Positions 44,295-53,199 of a DNA stretch of 64,000 nt are shown piece by piece. The notes below the pieces were generated by a model. It was not told the DNA's origin. It saw only the letters and a list, made by a program, of their open reading frames with translations, and did no database searches. Each line of letters begins with the position of its first letter. The first letter of the stretch is position 1. Origin of the DNA: Chryseobacterium endalhagicum (lineage in GTDB: Bacteria; Bacteroidota; Bacteroidia; Flavobacteriales; Weeksellaceae); NCBI RefSeq assembly GCF_016745235.1, contig NZ_JAELVM010000001.1:2245856-2309855 (forward strand). The letters are read 5' to 3'. Both the position numbers and the translations under genes were made by a program.

Positions 44295-45287
44295 TTGAAG
44301 AAAATTGTCATTTTTTCATTATTTCTGTCAGGAATTGTTTCTTATGCGCAAACAGGAACAAATGTTTATCCTTTCTTAAACATCCCTGTATCTGCCCGGC
44401 AGGCTGCCTTAGGCGGCGATGCAATTTCCATCAGAGACCATGATGTTTCCTTTGCTATTGCAAACCCGGCCCTTTTAAACAGAGATTCAGATAAGCAGCT
44501 TTCAGTGAATGCAGCCACTTACCTTGCTGATTCCAAATATGGAACAGTAGCGTACGCCAGAGACTTTGACAACGGGCATATGGCCACCATAAATGCGAGA
44601 TACATGACCTACGGAAGTACTCCCAGAACTGACGAAAGCGGGGAACAGAACGGGGAATACAAAGCTTCGGATGTAGCCATCGGTGCCGGATATGCCTACC
44701 AGTTTGAAGAAGACTGGACCATTGGCGGAGGCATCAATTTCGTCACTTCAAAAATAGACAACTATACCTCTTCTGCTGTTTCAGGAACCGCAGGAATCAC
44801 CTATCATAATAAAAAGAATAAAGAAGTTCTGTCCCTTGTCCTTAGAAATTTCGGTTTTCAGCTGAAATCATTCAACGGAACCAGAGAGAACCTTCCGTTC
44901 AGGATAGATATGGGTTATACCAGAATTCTAAAAGCCATACCGCTTGCCATTACCATTACCGCCCACGATCTTCAGCAGTTTGATATTTCGCAGGAATATA
45001 ATGTAAACGGTCAGGAAGTAGGCTTCGGAAGAAAACTGGCAGACCACTTCTCCGTAGGTGCGGAACTCTTCCCGGAAAAAGCTTTCAACATCAGGCTTGG
45101 ATATAATGCGAAAAGAGGAAATGAACTTGCTGTAGCAGATCAGAGAAACTTTTCAGGACTTTCCGGCGGATTTGGAATCAAGCTGAGAAGATTCCGTATA
45201 GACTATGCTCATATCCGTTATCACAACTCTTCCAATGTAAACCAGATTGGTGTTTCTATGGACCTTAGCAGCCACGCAGGAGAATAA
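44295..45287 (+). CDS. porQ: Type IX secretion system protein PorQ
   Basis: The 330-residue outer-membrane beta-barrel-like protein has the PorQ signature. The order is signal peptide (MKKIVIFSLFLSGIVSYAQ), then TNVYPFLNIPVSARQAALGG, then SFAIANPALL, and a C-terminal FRIDYAHIRYHNSSNVNQIG. PorQ helps with modification and attachment of type IX cargo such as the esterase at 13.5 kb. Translation starts at TTG (44295), since the signal peptide begins exactly there and no ATG fits. cmk follows after a terminator-like hairpin, the usual porQ-cmk order. Confidence 0.9.
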   Translation: MKKIVIFSLFLSGIVSYAQTGTNVYPFLNIPVSARQAALGGDAISIRDHDVSFAIANPALLNRDSDKQLSVNAATYLADSKYGTVAYARDFDNGHMATINARYMTYGSTPRTDESGEQNGEYKASDVAIGAGYAYQFEEDWTIGGGINFVTSKIDNYTSSAVSGTAGITYHNKKNKEVLSLVLRNFGFQLKSFNGTRENLPFRIDMGYTRILKAIPLAITITAHDLQQFDISQEYNVNGQEVGFGRKLADHFSVGAELFPEKAFNIRLGYNAKRGNELAVADQRNFSGLSGGFGIKLRRFRIDYAHIRYHNSSNVNQIGVSMDLSSHAGE

Positions 45288-45297
45288 ATAAAAGACA

Positions 45298-45326
45298 AAA
45301 TCTACATAACAATGTAGATTTTTTTC
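45298..45326 (+). terminator. Intrinsic terminator between porQ and cmk
   Basis: AAATCTACAT (45298-45307) pairs perfectly with 45312-45321 and is followed by a T-run. Confidence 0.8.
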
Positions 45327-45369
45327 TTTACAACCTTGATTTTCTAAAAAAAATCTTGAAATTTGCGGT

Positions 45370-46044
45370 ATGAAAAAACCTGTAATAGCTATCGATGGGT
45401 ACTCGTCTACCGGAAAAAGTTCAATCTCTAAAGTCATTGCCGAAAAACTGGGTCTTATACATCTGGATACCGGCGCGCTTTACAGAGGGGTTACATGGTT
45501 TGCTTTACAGAACTGCACAGATGCGGATGACGCCATTGATCTCAACAAGCTGTTCTCTTCATTAGACCAGATAGAACTTGAATTCAGAAATGATCATGGT
45601 GAACTGGTTTTGTACCTTAATCATATTGATATTTCCAAACAGATCCGTACCAATGAAGTGTCCGATAATGTAAGTATTGTGGCCAAACAGAAAGAAGTAA
45701 GAGACTTCCTGCTTCACTCCCAGCGCTCGCTGGCAGAAAAAGGCGGCATTATTATGGACGGACGTGACATAGGGACAGTAGTTCTGCCAAATGCTGACTA
45801 TAAATTCTTTCTTACTGCCAGTATTGACGAAAGAACCAACAGAAGATATTTTGAATTGGCAGGATTGGGAATCCAGGCAGACAGGGAACAGGTAAAACAA
45901 AACCTGATAGACCGCGATAAGATCGACAGTGAAAGGGAAATAGCCCCTTTGAAGCAGGCTGAAGACGCTATTGTGATCGACAATACAGTGCTTACCAAAG
46001 AAGAAACGATAGATCTCATTTTATCATATATCAAGAAGATTTAA
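45370..46044 (+). CDS. cmk: Cytidylate kinase
   Basis: The 224-residue protein phosphorylates CMP and dCMP. The P-loop is DGYSSTGKSS (residues 9-18). HLDTGALYRGVTWFAL binds the nucleotide, GGIIMDGRDIGTVVLP is the family's DGRDI block, and ERTNRRYFEL is the lid region. Length and order are normal for bacterial CMP kinase. Confidence 0.96.
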   Translation: MKKPVIAIDGYSSTGKSSISKVIAEKLGLIHLDTGALYRGVTWFALQNCTDADDAIDLNKLFSSLDQIELEFRNDHGELVLYLNHIDISKQIRTNEVSDNVSIVAKQKEVRDFLLHSQRSLAEKGGIIMDGRDIGTVVLPNADYKFFLTASIDERTNRRYFELAGLGIQADREQVKQNLIDRDKIDSEREIAPLKQAEDAIVIDNTVLTKEETIDLILSYIKKI

Positions 46045-46141
46045 CAATTTTTAATAGGTACAGGGCCTCCTTTGGTATACAAATTGTACATTTTAACTCA
46101 GTAAAAAAACTAATATTTATTAACTATTAAAAAAGCTTAAA

Positions 46142-46492
46142 ATGTCGAAAAACGGAAAAAATACAGCAGGTATATTGGCAGGACTTCTTGCAGGTGCTGC
46201 AGCAGGTGTAATCTTAGGAATGCTTTATGCACCGGAAGAAGGTAAAGAAACCAGAAAAAAAATCAAAAATAAGGCTGATGATTTAAAAGATCAGGCTAAA
46301 AACAAATACGGTGAGGTTTCTGAAAGAGTTAAAGATCAGTACAGCAATATTTCTTCTACTTTCAAAGAAACAGCGAACAGTGTAGCTCATACGGTAAAAG
46401 ACGGATATGACAAATACAAAGATCAGATAGTTTCCAAAACTGCAGACGTAGTAAAGGATGTAGAAGCCGAGCTGAACGATCTTAAAAAATAA
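46142..46492 (+). CDS. YtxH-domain protein
   Basis: The 116-residue protein has one N-terminal glycine-rich membrane helix (AGILAGLLAGAAAGVILGML, residues 9-28). Next come the YtxH hallmark YAPEEGKETRKKIKNKADDL and a long charged helix with about 11-residue periodicity (KDQAKNKYGEVSERVKDQYS), like LEA-type stress proteins. It is the first gene of a three-gene group with a holin-like protein and a conserved hypothetical, thought to act in envelope stress (inference from family). Confidence 0.88.
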   Translation: MSKNGKNTAGILAGLLAGAAAGVILGMLYAPEEGKETRKKIKNKADDLKDQAKNKYGEVSERVKDQYSNISSTFKETANSVAHTVKDGYDKYKDQIVSKTADVVKDVEAELNDLKK

Positions 46493-46520
46493 ATAGTTTA
46501 TTTTTTGAGTAAATTATGGG

Positions 46521-46551
46521 AAGGAACTTTTTGAAAGAAGTTCCTTTTTTT
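46521..46551 (+). terminator. Hairpin between YtxH and holin-like genes
   Basis: AAGGAACTT (46521-46529) pairs with 46538-46546 and is followed by TTTTTTT. It would end or attenuate transcription from the YtxH gene before the next two genes. Confidence 0.75.
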
Positions 46552-46570
46552 GTAACTTTAAAAAAAAACA

Positions 46571-46879
46571 ATGATAGAGACTATTAAAGAATATGCATCA
46601 AAGAGAATAGATCTTCTGAAAATAGAAGCCACTGAAAAATCTTCTCTTTCTGCTGGGCTCATTACCTACTTTGTAGTGCTGCTAGTTGCTTTTACTTTTT
46701 TTATTATCCTTTTTAACTTTGGTATTGCGTTTCTTATTGGCAAAGCGCTGGACAATACTTCTTACGGATTCCTTATTGTAGCCGGGTTTTATGTAGTGAT
46801 CATGGGATTCATTATTTCTTTCAAAACCAAAATTGTCAATATGGTAGCAGATCAGGTTATTAAATTTTTAAATCATTAA
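46571..46879 (+). CDS. Small phage-holin-like (holin superfamily) membrane protein
   Basis: The 102-residue protein starts with an amphipathic helix (IKEYASKRIDLLKIEATEKS) that leads into two membrane helices (about residues 30-55 and 67-90). The layout matches the 'phage holin family' or Holin-X-like proteins common in Bacteroidota next to YtxH genes. No phage genes are nearby, so it is a cellular membrane protein rather than a lysis protein (inference). Confidence 0.8.
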   Translation: MIETIKEYASKRIDLLKIEATEKSSLSAGLITYFVVLLVAFTFFIILFNFGIAFLIGKALDNTSYGFLIVAGFYVVIMGFIISFKTKIVNMVADQVIKFLNH

Positions 46880-46882
46880 GCT

Positions 46883-47380
46883 ATGGGCAGAAAATACGAA
46901 AGCATTGAGGAATTAAGAAGGAAGAAAAAACTGCTCCAAGGCGAAATCAATGACCTGGAAAACCTTCTTACTTTTAAAAATACAAAAGAAAGCCTGAGTG
47001 CCTTCACCAATGGCCTTACCGATCAGTATCTGCAGGAAAAAGTAGATGAAGACGGTGATGAAAAAGTAGTGCTCCGCAAGGATGTCATCGCCAGACAGCT
47101 GACCTCTGAAGTGAAGGATCTCCTGATCAATAAAAATACCGCGGTAGGCATTGCAAGCAGTGCACTAGGCGGCAATGTAACGGACAGCCTGATAAAGCTA
47201 GGCATCACAGCAGTCGTGGGAAATTATGCTAAAAAAAGCATGAAAAGCCCGAACTGGAAGAAAAAACTTCTCGGAGCAGCCATGATCTACCTCGCTCCTA
47301 TTGCTTTGAAGTATGTCAGAAAGAAGCTGGAAGTCTATCAGAAAAATAAAAGTGTTTCGAGCTTGGAACAATTAATATAG
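46883..47380 (+). CDS. Conserved protein of unknown function in YtxH operon
   Basis: The 165-residue protein begins with a coiled-coil-like helix (ESIEELRRKKKLLQGEINDL) and has a hydrophobic stretch (AVGIASSALGGNVTDSLIKL) and KKLLGAAMIYLAPIALKYVR near the C-terminus, which may associate with the membrane. It starts 3 bases after the holin-like gene. Its TAG stop codon is the first three bases of a heptamer array. I do not recognise a named family. Confidence 0.8.
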   Translation: MGRKYESIEELRRKKKLLQGEINDLENLLTFKNTKESLSAFTNGLTDQYLQEKVDEDGDEKVVLRKDVIARQLTSEVKDLLINKNTAVGIASSALGGNVTDSLIKLGITAVVGNYAKKSMKSPNWKKKLLGAAMIYLAPIALKYVRKKLEVYQKNKSVSSLEQLI

Positions 47381-47531
47381 AAATTAGAAGCTAGATATTA
47401 GAATTTAGTTAGTGTACGTCCAAGTATCATTATTAGTTTTAAATTAACCTTGAATTCTAACGAGAAGAATATTTTATTTTTTAACTAAAATTTCTAACCT
47501 CTAATATCTAGCTTCTAACCTCTAATTTCTA
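47378..47531. repeat. Paired inverted heptamer arrays between convergent genes
   Basis: Four TAGANNN units and a partial fifth run rightwards from 47378 (through 47405, then TAGTTAG). On the opposite strand six TAGANNN units run leftwards from 47531 to 47490. The arms pair well if two units on the right are looped out. In both directions the TAG stop codon of the adjoining gene is the first three bases of its array. The 77-base centre holds no ORF. Confidence 0.85.
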
Positions 47532-48254
47532 TTTCGAAAACAGCTGTCCCAGAATAATCCCCGCCGCCATGGAAACATTCAAGCTTTCTGTAGACTGGGA
47601 TTTTCCGAATCTTGGGATTGTTATGCATTTCTGAAGGAGTTTTTCCGTTTCCGGTCTCATGCCGTTTCCTTCATTTCCTAAAATCAGGTTCAGTTTCTCC
47701 GGCTTTTCGAAAGTGTAAATATTCTCCCCTTCCATATCCGTTCCTATATTGATATTCTTCGTTTCAGAAAGATATTCCACAAGGTTGGTGTATACCAGAT
47801 TAACTCTGGTAAATGAACCCATCGTTGCCTGGATTACTTTGGGATTGTAAAAATCCACGGTATCTTCACTGCAGATAATCTGTTCTATTCCGAACCAGTC
47901 TGCCAAACGGATAATGGTTCCCAGATTTCCGGGATCCTGGATTCCGTCAAGAACCAGCTGAACATTTTTATCCTCCATTTTTTCTTCCTCAGCCAGATAA
48001 CAAACCGCGATGGAATCTTTGGGGGTTTTAAGGAAACTTATTTTTCTCAGCTCATTTTCAGTGATCTGGATCACAGGAGCATCGGTCCGGTCCAATTTTT
48101 GCGGATCGGTAGAAAATATTTCTTTAACTTTAAAATTAGATTCAGAAAGTTCACAAATGATTTTATTACCTTCAACCAAAAACAAATTGTATTTTTGTCT
48201 GAACTTCTTTTTATCTAAAGACTGTAAAACTTTTATTGTATGAGCTGTAAGCAT
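47529..48254 (-). CDS. TrmH/SpoU-type RNA 2'-O-methyltransferase
   Basis: I choose the ATG at 48254, since a longer frame (48272) would start upstream of the -7 box. The 241-residue protein has an N-terminal RNA-binding part (LQSLDKKKFRQKYNLFLVEG) and a SPOUT knot with LVLDGIQDPGNLGTIIRLAD, LNLILGNEGNGM and IPRFGKSQSTESLNVSMAAG, the three conserved motifs. The target base is unknown. Its first 15 bases overlap the start of the divergent tamL gene. Confidence 0.91.
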   Translation of the reverse strand: MLTAHTIKVLQSLDKKKFRQKYNLFLVEGNKIICELSESNFKVKEIFSTDPQKLDRTDAPVIQITENELRKISFLKTPKDSIAVCYLAEEEKMEDKNVQLVLDGIQDPGNLGTIIRLADWFGIEQIICSEDTVDFYNPKVIQATMGSFTRVNLVYTNLVEYLSETKNINIGTDMEGENIYTFEKPEKLNLILGNEGNGMRPETEKLLQKCITIPRFGKSQSTESLNVSMAAGIILGQLFSK

Positions 48255-50849
48255 TATAAGAATTCTCCTCAAAAATATTATAAAATTATCTCATTTGCAA
48301 CATTTGTTGGTCTCCTTTATGCGTGCAGTACAACTAAAAAAGTTCCGGATGGCGAATACTTGCTTACCAAAAACAACTTTGAGTTTGAAGATAAGAAAGA
48401 ATCTTTCGATGAAGAACTGAAAGATTACGTTCAGCAGAAGCCCAATAAAAAGCAGCTTCTTTTCATGCCGCTGAGTTTAGGATTTTACAATATGGCCAAT
48501 CCTAAGTATGATACACTCCTCAACGAATACATGACTTACCCGAGTGAAATGAGAAATCAGAAACTGAGAGATTCTCTTTTCCTTAAGTATGATATGAAAA
48601 ACAGTGTAGGAAAAACACTCTTTTTAGACCGTCTTCTTCACAGCTGGGGAACGCCGCCGGTAATCCTGGATCAGACGAGAAGTGAAAAAAGCACCGAGTC
48701 CATTGAAAAAAGGCTTACCTACCGGGGGTTCTGGGATGCAGATGTACATGTTAAGCATGATATAGATTCTGCCTCTAAAAAAGCAACCGTTAATTACTTT
48801 GTTAAACATAACGATCCCACCTACATTAAGGATTATTATTACAATATAACCGACCCTTACGTTAAAGGACTTTACTGGCAGAAGCTCAACAAAAGTCTCA
48901 TCAGATCCGGACAAAGGCTGGACCAGACCGTTCTTGAGAAAGAAGTAACGAGAATCACAGAGCTGATGCGGGAAAACGGATATTACAGGTTTAATAATAC
49001 CAATGAAGAGGTATATTTTGTAGCAGACTCCCTGAAAAGCAAAAAACAGGTTCCTTTAACTCTGGAAATCCATAAAGATTCAGCTGACCATCGCTATAAA
49101 GTGGCCACCATAGGAAATATTGATGTAGCGATTGTTAACGAAGCGGGCGATTTTATGAAAAACACCGTGAAGGACAGCTTAAGAAGGATCAGGTTCCATA
49201 AAATGGATGACAGTTATAAGACATCATCCTTATGGAGAGCCGTGATCGTAGACCACAAAAAGGTTTATGACCAGAAAGCCCTGGACCTTACAAAGAGAAA
49301 TTTCCTTGCGATGAATAACTTCAGTATTCTGAAGGCCAGGGATTCTTTGAGAAGAGGTGGAACTACCGCTCCTAATGACAGCATCGTGGACGTTCTTTAC
49401 GTCCTAAAACCGCTTCCAAAATATGAACTTAAACTGGGAACGGATATCAATTACTCCCAGCTTCTGAATCTTGGGGTATCCCCTTCTGTAGACCTTACGA
49501 CGAGGAATGTCTTCAAAGGGGCAGAAAACCTTTCAACCAGTATTTCGGGGACATTCGGGTCGATAAGAAGTACCAAAAATATTGATAAAAGAGATATTGC
49601 CTACGAGATTTCAGCGCAGGCTTCCCTTAATTTCCCGAGACTTCTTCTCCCGTTTGATTATTATAAACTTCTCCCGAAAAGATATACGCCGACATCTTCC
49701 ATTCTTTTAGGAGCATCGGTACAGAATAACATCGGTTTGGGAAGGGTCAACTTTAATACCGGACTGAATTATCAGGCGAATGTGAATGATCAGGTTTCGC
49801 ACAGGCTTACCCTTTTCAATACCCAGGTCAGTCTTACAAAAAACAAAGACGCCTATTATGATTATTTCGCCAATGATGAGATTATAAGAGATGATATGTT
49901 TACCAACTATTTCTCTACTAAACCACCAGAACTTGCACAGCAGTTCAATTCCGGACAGATCAGTATTGATGCTGTTTCCGAGATGATTCTGAATGATGAT
50001 GCTTACATGGCTTCGCTTGATAAGAAAGGCCAGGATCTTCTGCTGGCGTTTATGGGATCTCTTGTGAACAAAGACAGACAGACCCAGGATATCCTTATTT
50101 CTTCCATGATCTATAATTTTGTGTACAGTGAGATCGGTAAAAAAGATTATCCGAACGCTTTCTATTTTAACGGAAAAGTAGAGCTTGCAGGTAATATTTT
50201 AAGCATATTCAACCAAAAAAGAGATGCAGGAGGTGTTGTAACCAATCCGCAAAGAACCATATTTGGTATTCCTTATGCACAATTTGTAAAATTTGATATT
50301 GACACCCGGAAATATTTTAAATTCAACGGAAATCAGACCTTAGTTTTACGCCAGTTTATCGGAGTCGGTATTCCTTACGGGAACTCTACGGACATGCCTG
50401 TCATCAAATCTTATTTCAACGGCGGATCCAATGATATCAGGGCTTGGGTAGCATTTGGAGGATTAGGTCCTTCAGATTCTCAGATCGACGAGAGAGTCCG
50501 TACGTATATGACGAACAATGTAAAGCTGACCACGAATATTGAATACAGAATTCCCTTCAATGAAATGTATGAAGGTGCCTTATTTACGGATATTGGAAAC
50601 ACATGGAGCCTTAGAAAACCCGATGGAACCGGAGGCTATGGAGATGAGTTTAAATTCAATAAATTCTTAGGCCAGATGGGGATCGGAAGTGGATTGGGAC
50701 TTAGAGTAAATGTAGCTTATATTACATTCAGACTTGACCTTGCCTACAAGATCTACGACCCGAATAAACCTGATGGAGACCGATGGAGATTTAAAAACTT
50801 CCAGCCATTCAAACCTACTTTGAATATTGCCTTCGGATATCCTTTCTAA
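48240..50849 (+). CDS. tamL: TamL-type outer-membrane BamA-family lipoprotein
   Basis: The 869-residue protein has a lipoprotein signal ending at Cys29 (GLLYACS). POTRA-like domains fill the N-terminal half (segments TKRNFLAMNNFSILKARDSL and DVLYVLKPLPKYELKLGTDI). The C-terminal part is an Omp85 16-strand barrel with VIKSYFNGGSNDIRAWVAFG and the end PFKPTLNIAFGYPF. TamL is the lipidated TamA variant of Bacteroidota, working with TamB in envelope biogenesis. The start overlaps the divergent methyltransferase gene by 15 bases; the stop overlaps the convergent sanA-like gene by 4. Confidence 0.93.
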   Translation: MSCKHYKNSPQKYYKIISFATFVGLLYACSTTKKVPDGEYLLTKNNFEFEDKKESFDEELKDYVQQKPNKKQLLFMPLSLGFYNMANPKYDTLLNEYMTYPSEMRNQKLRDSLFLKYDMKNSVGKTLFLDRLLHSWGTPPVILDQTRSEKSTESIEKRLTYRGFWDADVHVKHDIDSASKKATVNYFVKHNDPTYIKDYYYNITDPYVKGLYWQKLNKSLIRSGQRLDQTVLEKEVTRITELMRENGYYRFNNTNEEVYFVADSLKSKKQVPLTLEIHKDSADHRYKVATIGNIDVAIVNEAGDFMKNTVKDSLRRIRFHKMDDSYKTSSLWRAVIVDHKKVYDQKALDLTKRNFLAMNNFSILKARDSLRRGGTTAPNDSIVDVLYVLKPLPKYELKLGTDINYSQLLNLGVSPSVDLTTRNVFKGAENLSTSISGTFGSIRSTKNIDKRDIAYEISAQASLNFPRLLLPFDYYKLLPKRYTPTSSILLGASVQNNIGLGRVNFNTGLNYQANVNDQVSHRLTLFNTQVSLTKNKDAYYDYFANDEIIRDDMFTNYFSTKPPELAQQFNSGQISIDAVSEMILNDDAYMASLDKKGQDLLLAFMGSLVNKDRQTQDILISSMIYNFVYSEIGKKDYPNAFYFNGKVELAGNILSIFNQKRDAGGVVTNPQRTIFGIPYAQFVKFDIDTRKYFKFNGNQTLVLRQFIGVGIPYGNSTDMPVIKSYFNGGSNDIRAWVAFGGLGPSDSQIDERVRTYMTNNVKLTTNIEYRIPFNEMYEGALFTDIGNTWSLRKPDGTGGYGDEFKFNKFLGQMGIGSGLGLRVNVAYITFRLDLAYKIYDPNKPDGDRWRFKNFQPFKPTLNIAFGYPF
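48270..48301 (-). promoter_or_regulatory. Promoter of the TrmH-type gene, inside tamL
   Basis: On the minus strand GTTG (48298-48301) and TATTTTTG (48270-48277) are 20 bases apart. The -7 box lies 15 bases before the ATG at 48254, so the promoter is embedded in the first codons of tamL. Confidence 0.65.
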
Positions 50850-51463
50850 TCCGGAGAAATTCCCAATATAAAATACACTACAGCAATCACCCTGGCGAGT
50901 ACTTCCCTCGCCTGGTTTCTGTAGTAGCTTTCAGGCTTGCTGACATCCTGAGCATCGAAGCCCAGGGCATTCATATTGTTGTTCCTTGCGAAAAACAGCG
51001 CACGCAGATTGTGAAACCCCTGTGATACAATAATGACATCTTTCTTTTTGTAAACATCTTTACAGCGCAGAATGCTTTTGTAGGTATTGAATCCCTTTGG
51101 ATCTTCTATAATAATATCCTCCGGAACGCCTTCCTGCTTCACCAGATATTTCTTCATGGCAGCCGGCTCGTTATAGCCTTTGCTTTTTTCTCCGCTTACA
51201 ATGATTTTTTTAATTTTTCCGTGATGATAAAGAAGTGCCGCCGCATCCATTCTTTTGGTAAAATAGGGATTGGACATCCCTGATCTCATCTTTGGAGAAG
51301 TTCCCAGAACCAAGGCAACTTCCCTTGGCGGAATTTTCGAGATCTTTGTATAGGTACGGCCATTGGTGAGCCCGAAAACCCACGCATTGCAGAGGCATAT
51401 CAACAGAATACCTATTTCTGCTGATACAACACCCAAGTTAAATATGTTTCTGATAACTCTCAA
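50846..51463 (-). CDS. SanA/YdcF-like (DUF218) membrane protein
   Basis: The 205-residue protein has one N-terminal membrane helix (residues 9-30). A DUF218 fold follows: REVALVLGTSPKMRSGMSNP, then KRMDAAALLYHHGKIKKIIV, then NTYKSILRCKDVYKKKDVII and VSQGFHNLRALFFA. SanA relatives affect envelope permeability to vancomycin; the reaction is unknown. It is coupled to the upstream ferredoxin reductase by an ATGA overlap (51460-51463). Confidence 0.87.
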   Translation of the reverse strand: MRVIRNIFNLGVVSAEIGILLICLCNAWVFGLTNGRTYTKISKIPPREVALVLGTSPKMRSGMSNPYFTKRMDAAALLYHHGKIKKIIVSGEKSKGYNEPAAMKKYLVKQEGVPEDIIIEDPKGFNTYKSILRCKDVYKKKDVIIVSQGFHNLRALFFARNNNMNALGFDAQDVSKPESYYRNQAREVLARVIAVVYFILGISPD

Positions 51464-52584
51464 CTCAGATCAAAGTTAAGCTTTATTTTCTTACTTTTTA
51501 CAATAGACATGCACGCCAGTATTTTACCCTGAGCTTCTTCTTTTTCTGTTAAATATTCATTTTCAAGGAGTTCCACTTCCCCATCTTCAAGATAACATTC
51601 GCAGCTTCCACAAATCCCTGATTTGCAGGAGTAAGGCACCGGAAAATTCTGGACTAGAAGCTGCTGCAGGATCTTTTCTTTATTGTTCGGAAGAACGGTT
51701 TCATAGTCTTTTCCAAGCATTTTGAAGGCTACTTCCACATCTTCGATCAAAGGAAATTCTTTTTCCAGAGGATAAATATCATCATTATATTCTTCAAAAA
51801 GTTCAAAATGAATGTTCTTTTTCGGAATTCCATGATGGTAGCAGGCATTGGCCAGTGCTTTGATCATTTCTCCCTTACCACAGATCAGTACTTCATCTAC
51901 GGCATCCCAGATGGTAGACTCCTCATCGGTATCATCCAGGTGAAGGATCTGGTTAATAATAAGACTCAGTTTCTTTTCATCCAGCCTTCCGTAGAAAAGC
52001 TGATCGGCCGTTTTCTCCCGGGAAAAAAAGTAAAAAATCTGAAGCCTCTCCCCGCAGGTTCTGGCAAGATTATCCAGCTGATCGCGATAAATCAATTCAT
52101 CTGAGTTTTTATTTCCAAAGAACAGAAACAGCCTTGTTCGCGGTTCGGTGTGCAAAATATGTTTAAAATGGCTCAGAATCGGGGTGATTCCTATTCCTGC
52201 CGCAAAAGCAACAATCGTCCTGAATTCACTGGGTTTGGAAACCAGCGTAAATCTTCCTGAGGGCTCTCCTACCATCAACTCATCACCAACATTATAATTT
52301 TTGGAAAGCTCAAAAGTGGCACCTTCAGAAGAATTCACCTTTATTCCAAGGCATATTTTTTTCTCATACGGAGCTGAGGTCATGGAATAATCGTTAATGA
52401 CTTCCTGCCCATGGGCCATGAATTTTATACTGACAAACTGCCCGGCTTCAAACTTAAAATTATCCTGTAAATTCCCGGGAATCTCGAATTCCAGAGAAAA
52501 AGTATTTTTGGTAAGTTGTACCTTTTTCGCTATTTTTAACGGATGAAACTGTATCAGTTTCCCTTTATAGATTTGTTGTTCCAT
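51460..52584 (-). CDS. Ferredoxin-NADP reductase with C-terminal 2Fe-2S domain (PaaE-like)
   Basis: The 374-residue protein has a flavin-binding barrel (FKFEAGQFVSIKF, then INDYSMTSAP), a nucleotide domain (VAFAAGIGITPILSHFKHIL) and a plant-type ferredoxin domain. The cluster ligands are Cys320, Cys325, Cys328 and Cys358 (CKSGICGSC...ILAC). Such proteins pass electrons from NAD(P)H through FAD to oxygenases or desaturases. No paa or oxygenase genes are nearby, so the partner is unknown. It forms an operon with the SanA-like gene. Confidence 0.92.
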   Translation of the reverse strand: MEQQIYKGKLIQFHPLKIAKKVQLTKNTFSLEFEIPGNLQDNFKFEAGQFVSIKFMAHGQEVINDYSMTSAPYEKKICLGIKVNSSEGATFELSKNYNVGDELMVGEPSGRFTLVSKPSEFRTIVAFAAGIGITPILSHFKHILHTEPRTRLFLFFGNKNSDELIYRDQLDNLARTCGERLQIFYFFSREKTADQLFYGRLDEKKLSLIINQILHLDDTDEESTIWDAVDEVLICGKGEMIKALANACYHHGIPKKNIHFELFEEYNDDIYPLEKEFPLIEDVEVAFKMLGKDYETVLPNNKEKILQQLLVQNFPVPYSCKSGICGSCECYLEDGEVELLENEYLTEKEEAQGKILACMSIVKSKKIKLNFDLS

Positions 52585-52616
52585 ACTTCAATTCAAAAAT
52601 AGTCAAAAAATAATTT

Positions 52617-53177
52617 ATGAAGAAGATAATTTTATCCGCGCTTATCCTCACGGCTTTGTACAGCTGTAAAAAAGAAAGCCAAAAAACGGAAGACATGCTT
52701 GCCGCAGATTCCGTTTCCGTATCAGAACCAACAACTTCTGCAACGGGAGCTTATACTTCGAAAGAACTTTCTCCGGAAAAACTTGGGGAATATCTGGCGC
52801 AGAAAAACGACACTTTATACGTGACCAATTTCTTTGCAACCTGGTGCGGACCGTGCATGAGGGAAATTCCACATTTTAAGAACAAAATGCAGGAATTAAA
52901 AGATAAACCGGTAAAATTTACTTTTATCAATCTTGATGATAAAGCGGAATGGAACACTTCTGTGAGAATGTTTGGCCAGGAGAATAATCTTACCCGGAAT
53001 ATCATCCTTCTGGATGGCCAGCAATTGGATCCTACTTTTTTTACCAGTAACTTCAAGCAGTGGGACGGAGGTTCTATTCCTTTCACCTATTTAAGAAAAG
53101 GAGATCAAACCGATGAGTATTTAGGCATGATGACTGAGGAAGTTCTGAATGTTAAAATCGACGCTCTTTTAAAATAA
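52617..53177 (+). CDS. TlpA-like thioredoxin lipoprotein
   Basis: The 186-residue protein has a lipoprotein signal ending at Cys17 (LTALYSC) and a thioredoxin fold with active site WCGPC at residues 76-80 (FFATWCGPCMREIPHF). SIPFTYLRKG supplies the cis-proline. TlpA/ResA-type proteins reduce disulfides in apocytochromes or other exported proteins and could serve the CcsBA pathway (inference). It is 22 bases upstream of the FecCD permease gene. Confidence 0.9.
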   Translation: MKKIILSALILTALYSCKKESQKTEDMLAADSVSVSEPTTSATGAYTSKELSPEKLGEYLAQKNDTLYVTNFFATWCGPCMREIPHFKNKMQELKDKPVKFTFINLDDKAEWNTSVRMFGQENNLTRNIILLDGQQLDPTFFTSNFKQWDGGSIPFTYLRKGDQTDEYLGMMTEEVLNVKIDALLK

Positions 53178-53199
53178 TACATCCAGATTTTTTCTGATC

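Noticed and set aside
46571..46879. Holin-like gene as a sign of prophage
   Set aside because: No other phage gene is nearby; the YtxH-linked holin-like family is cellular.
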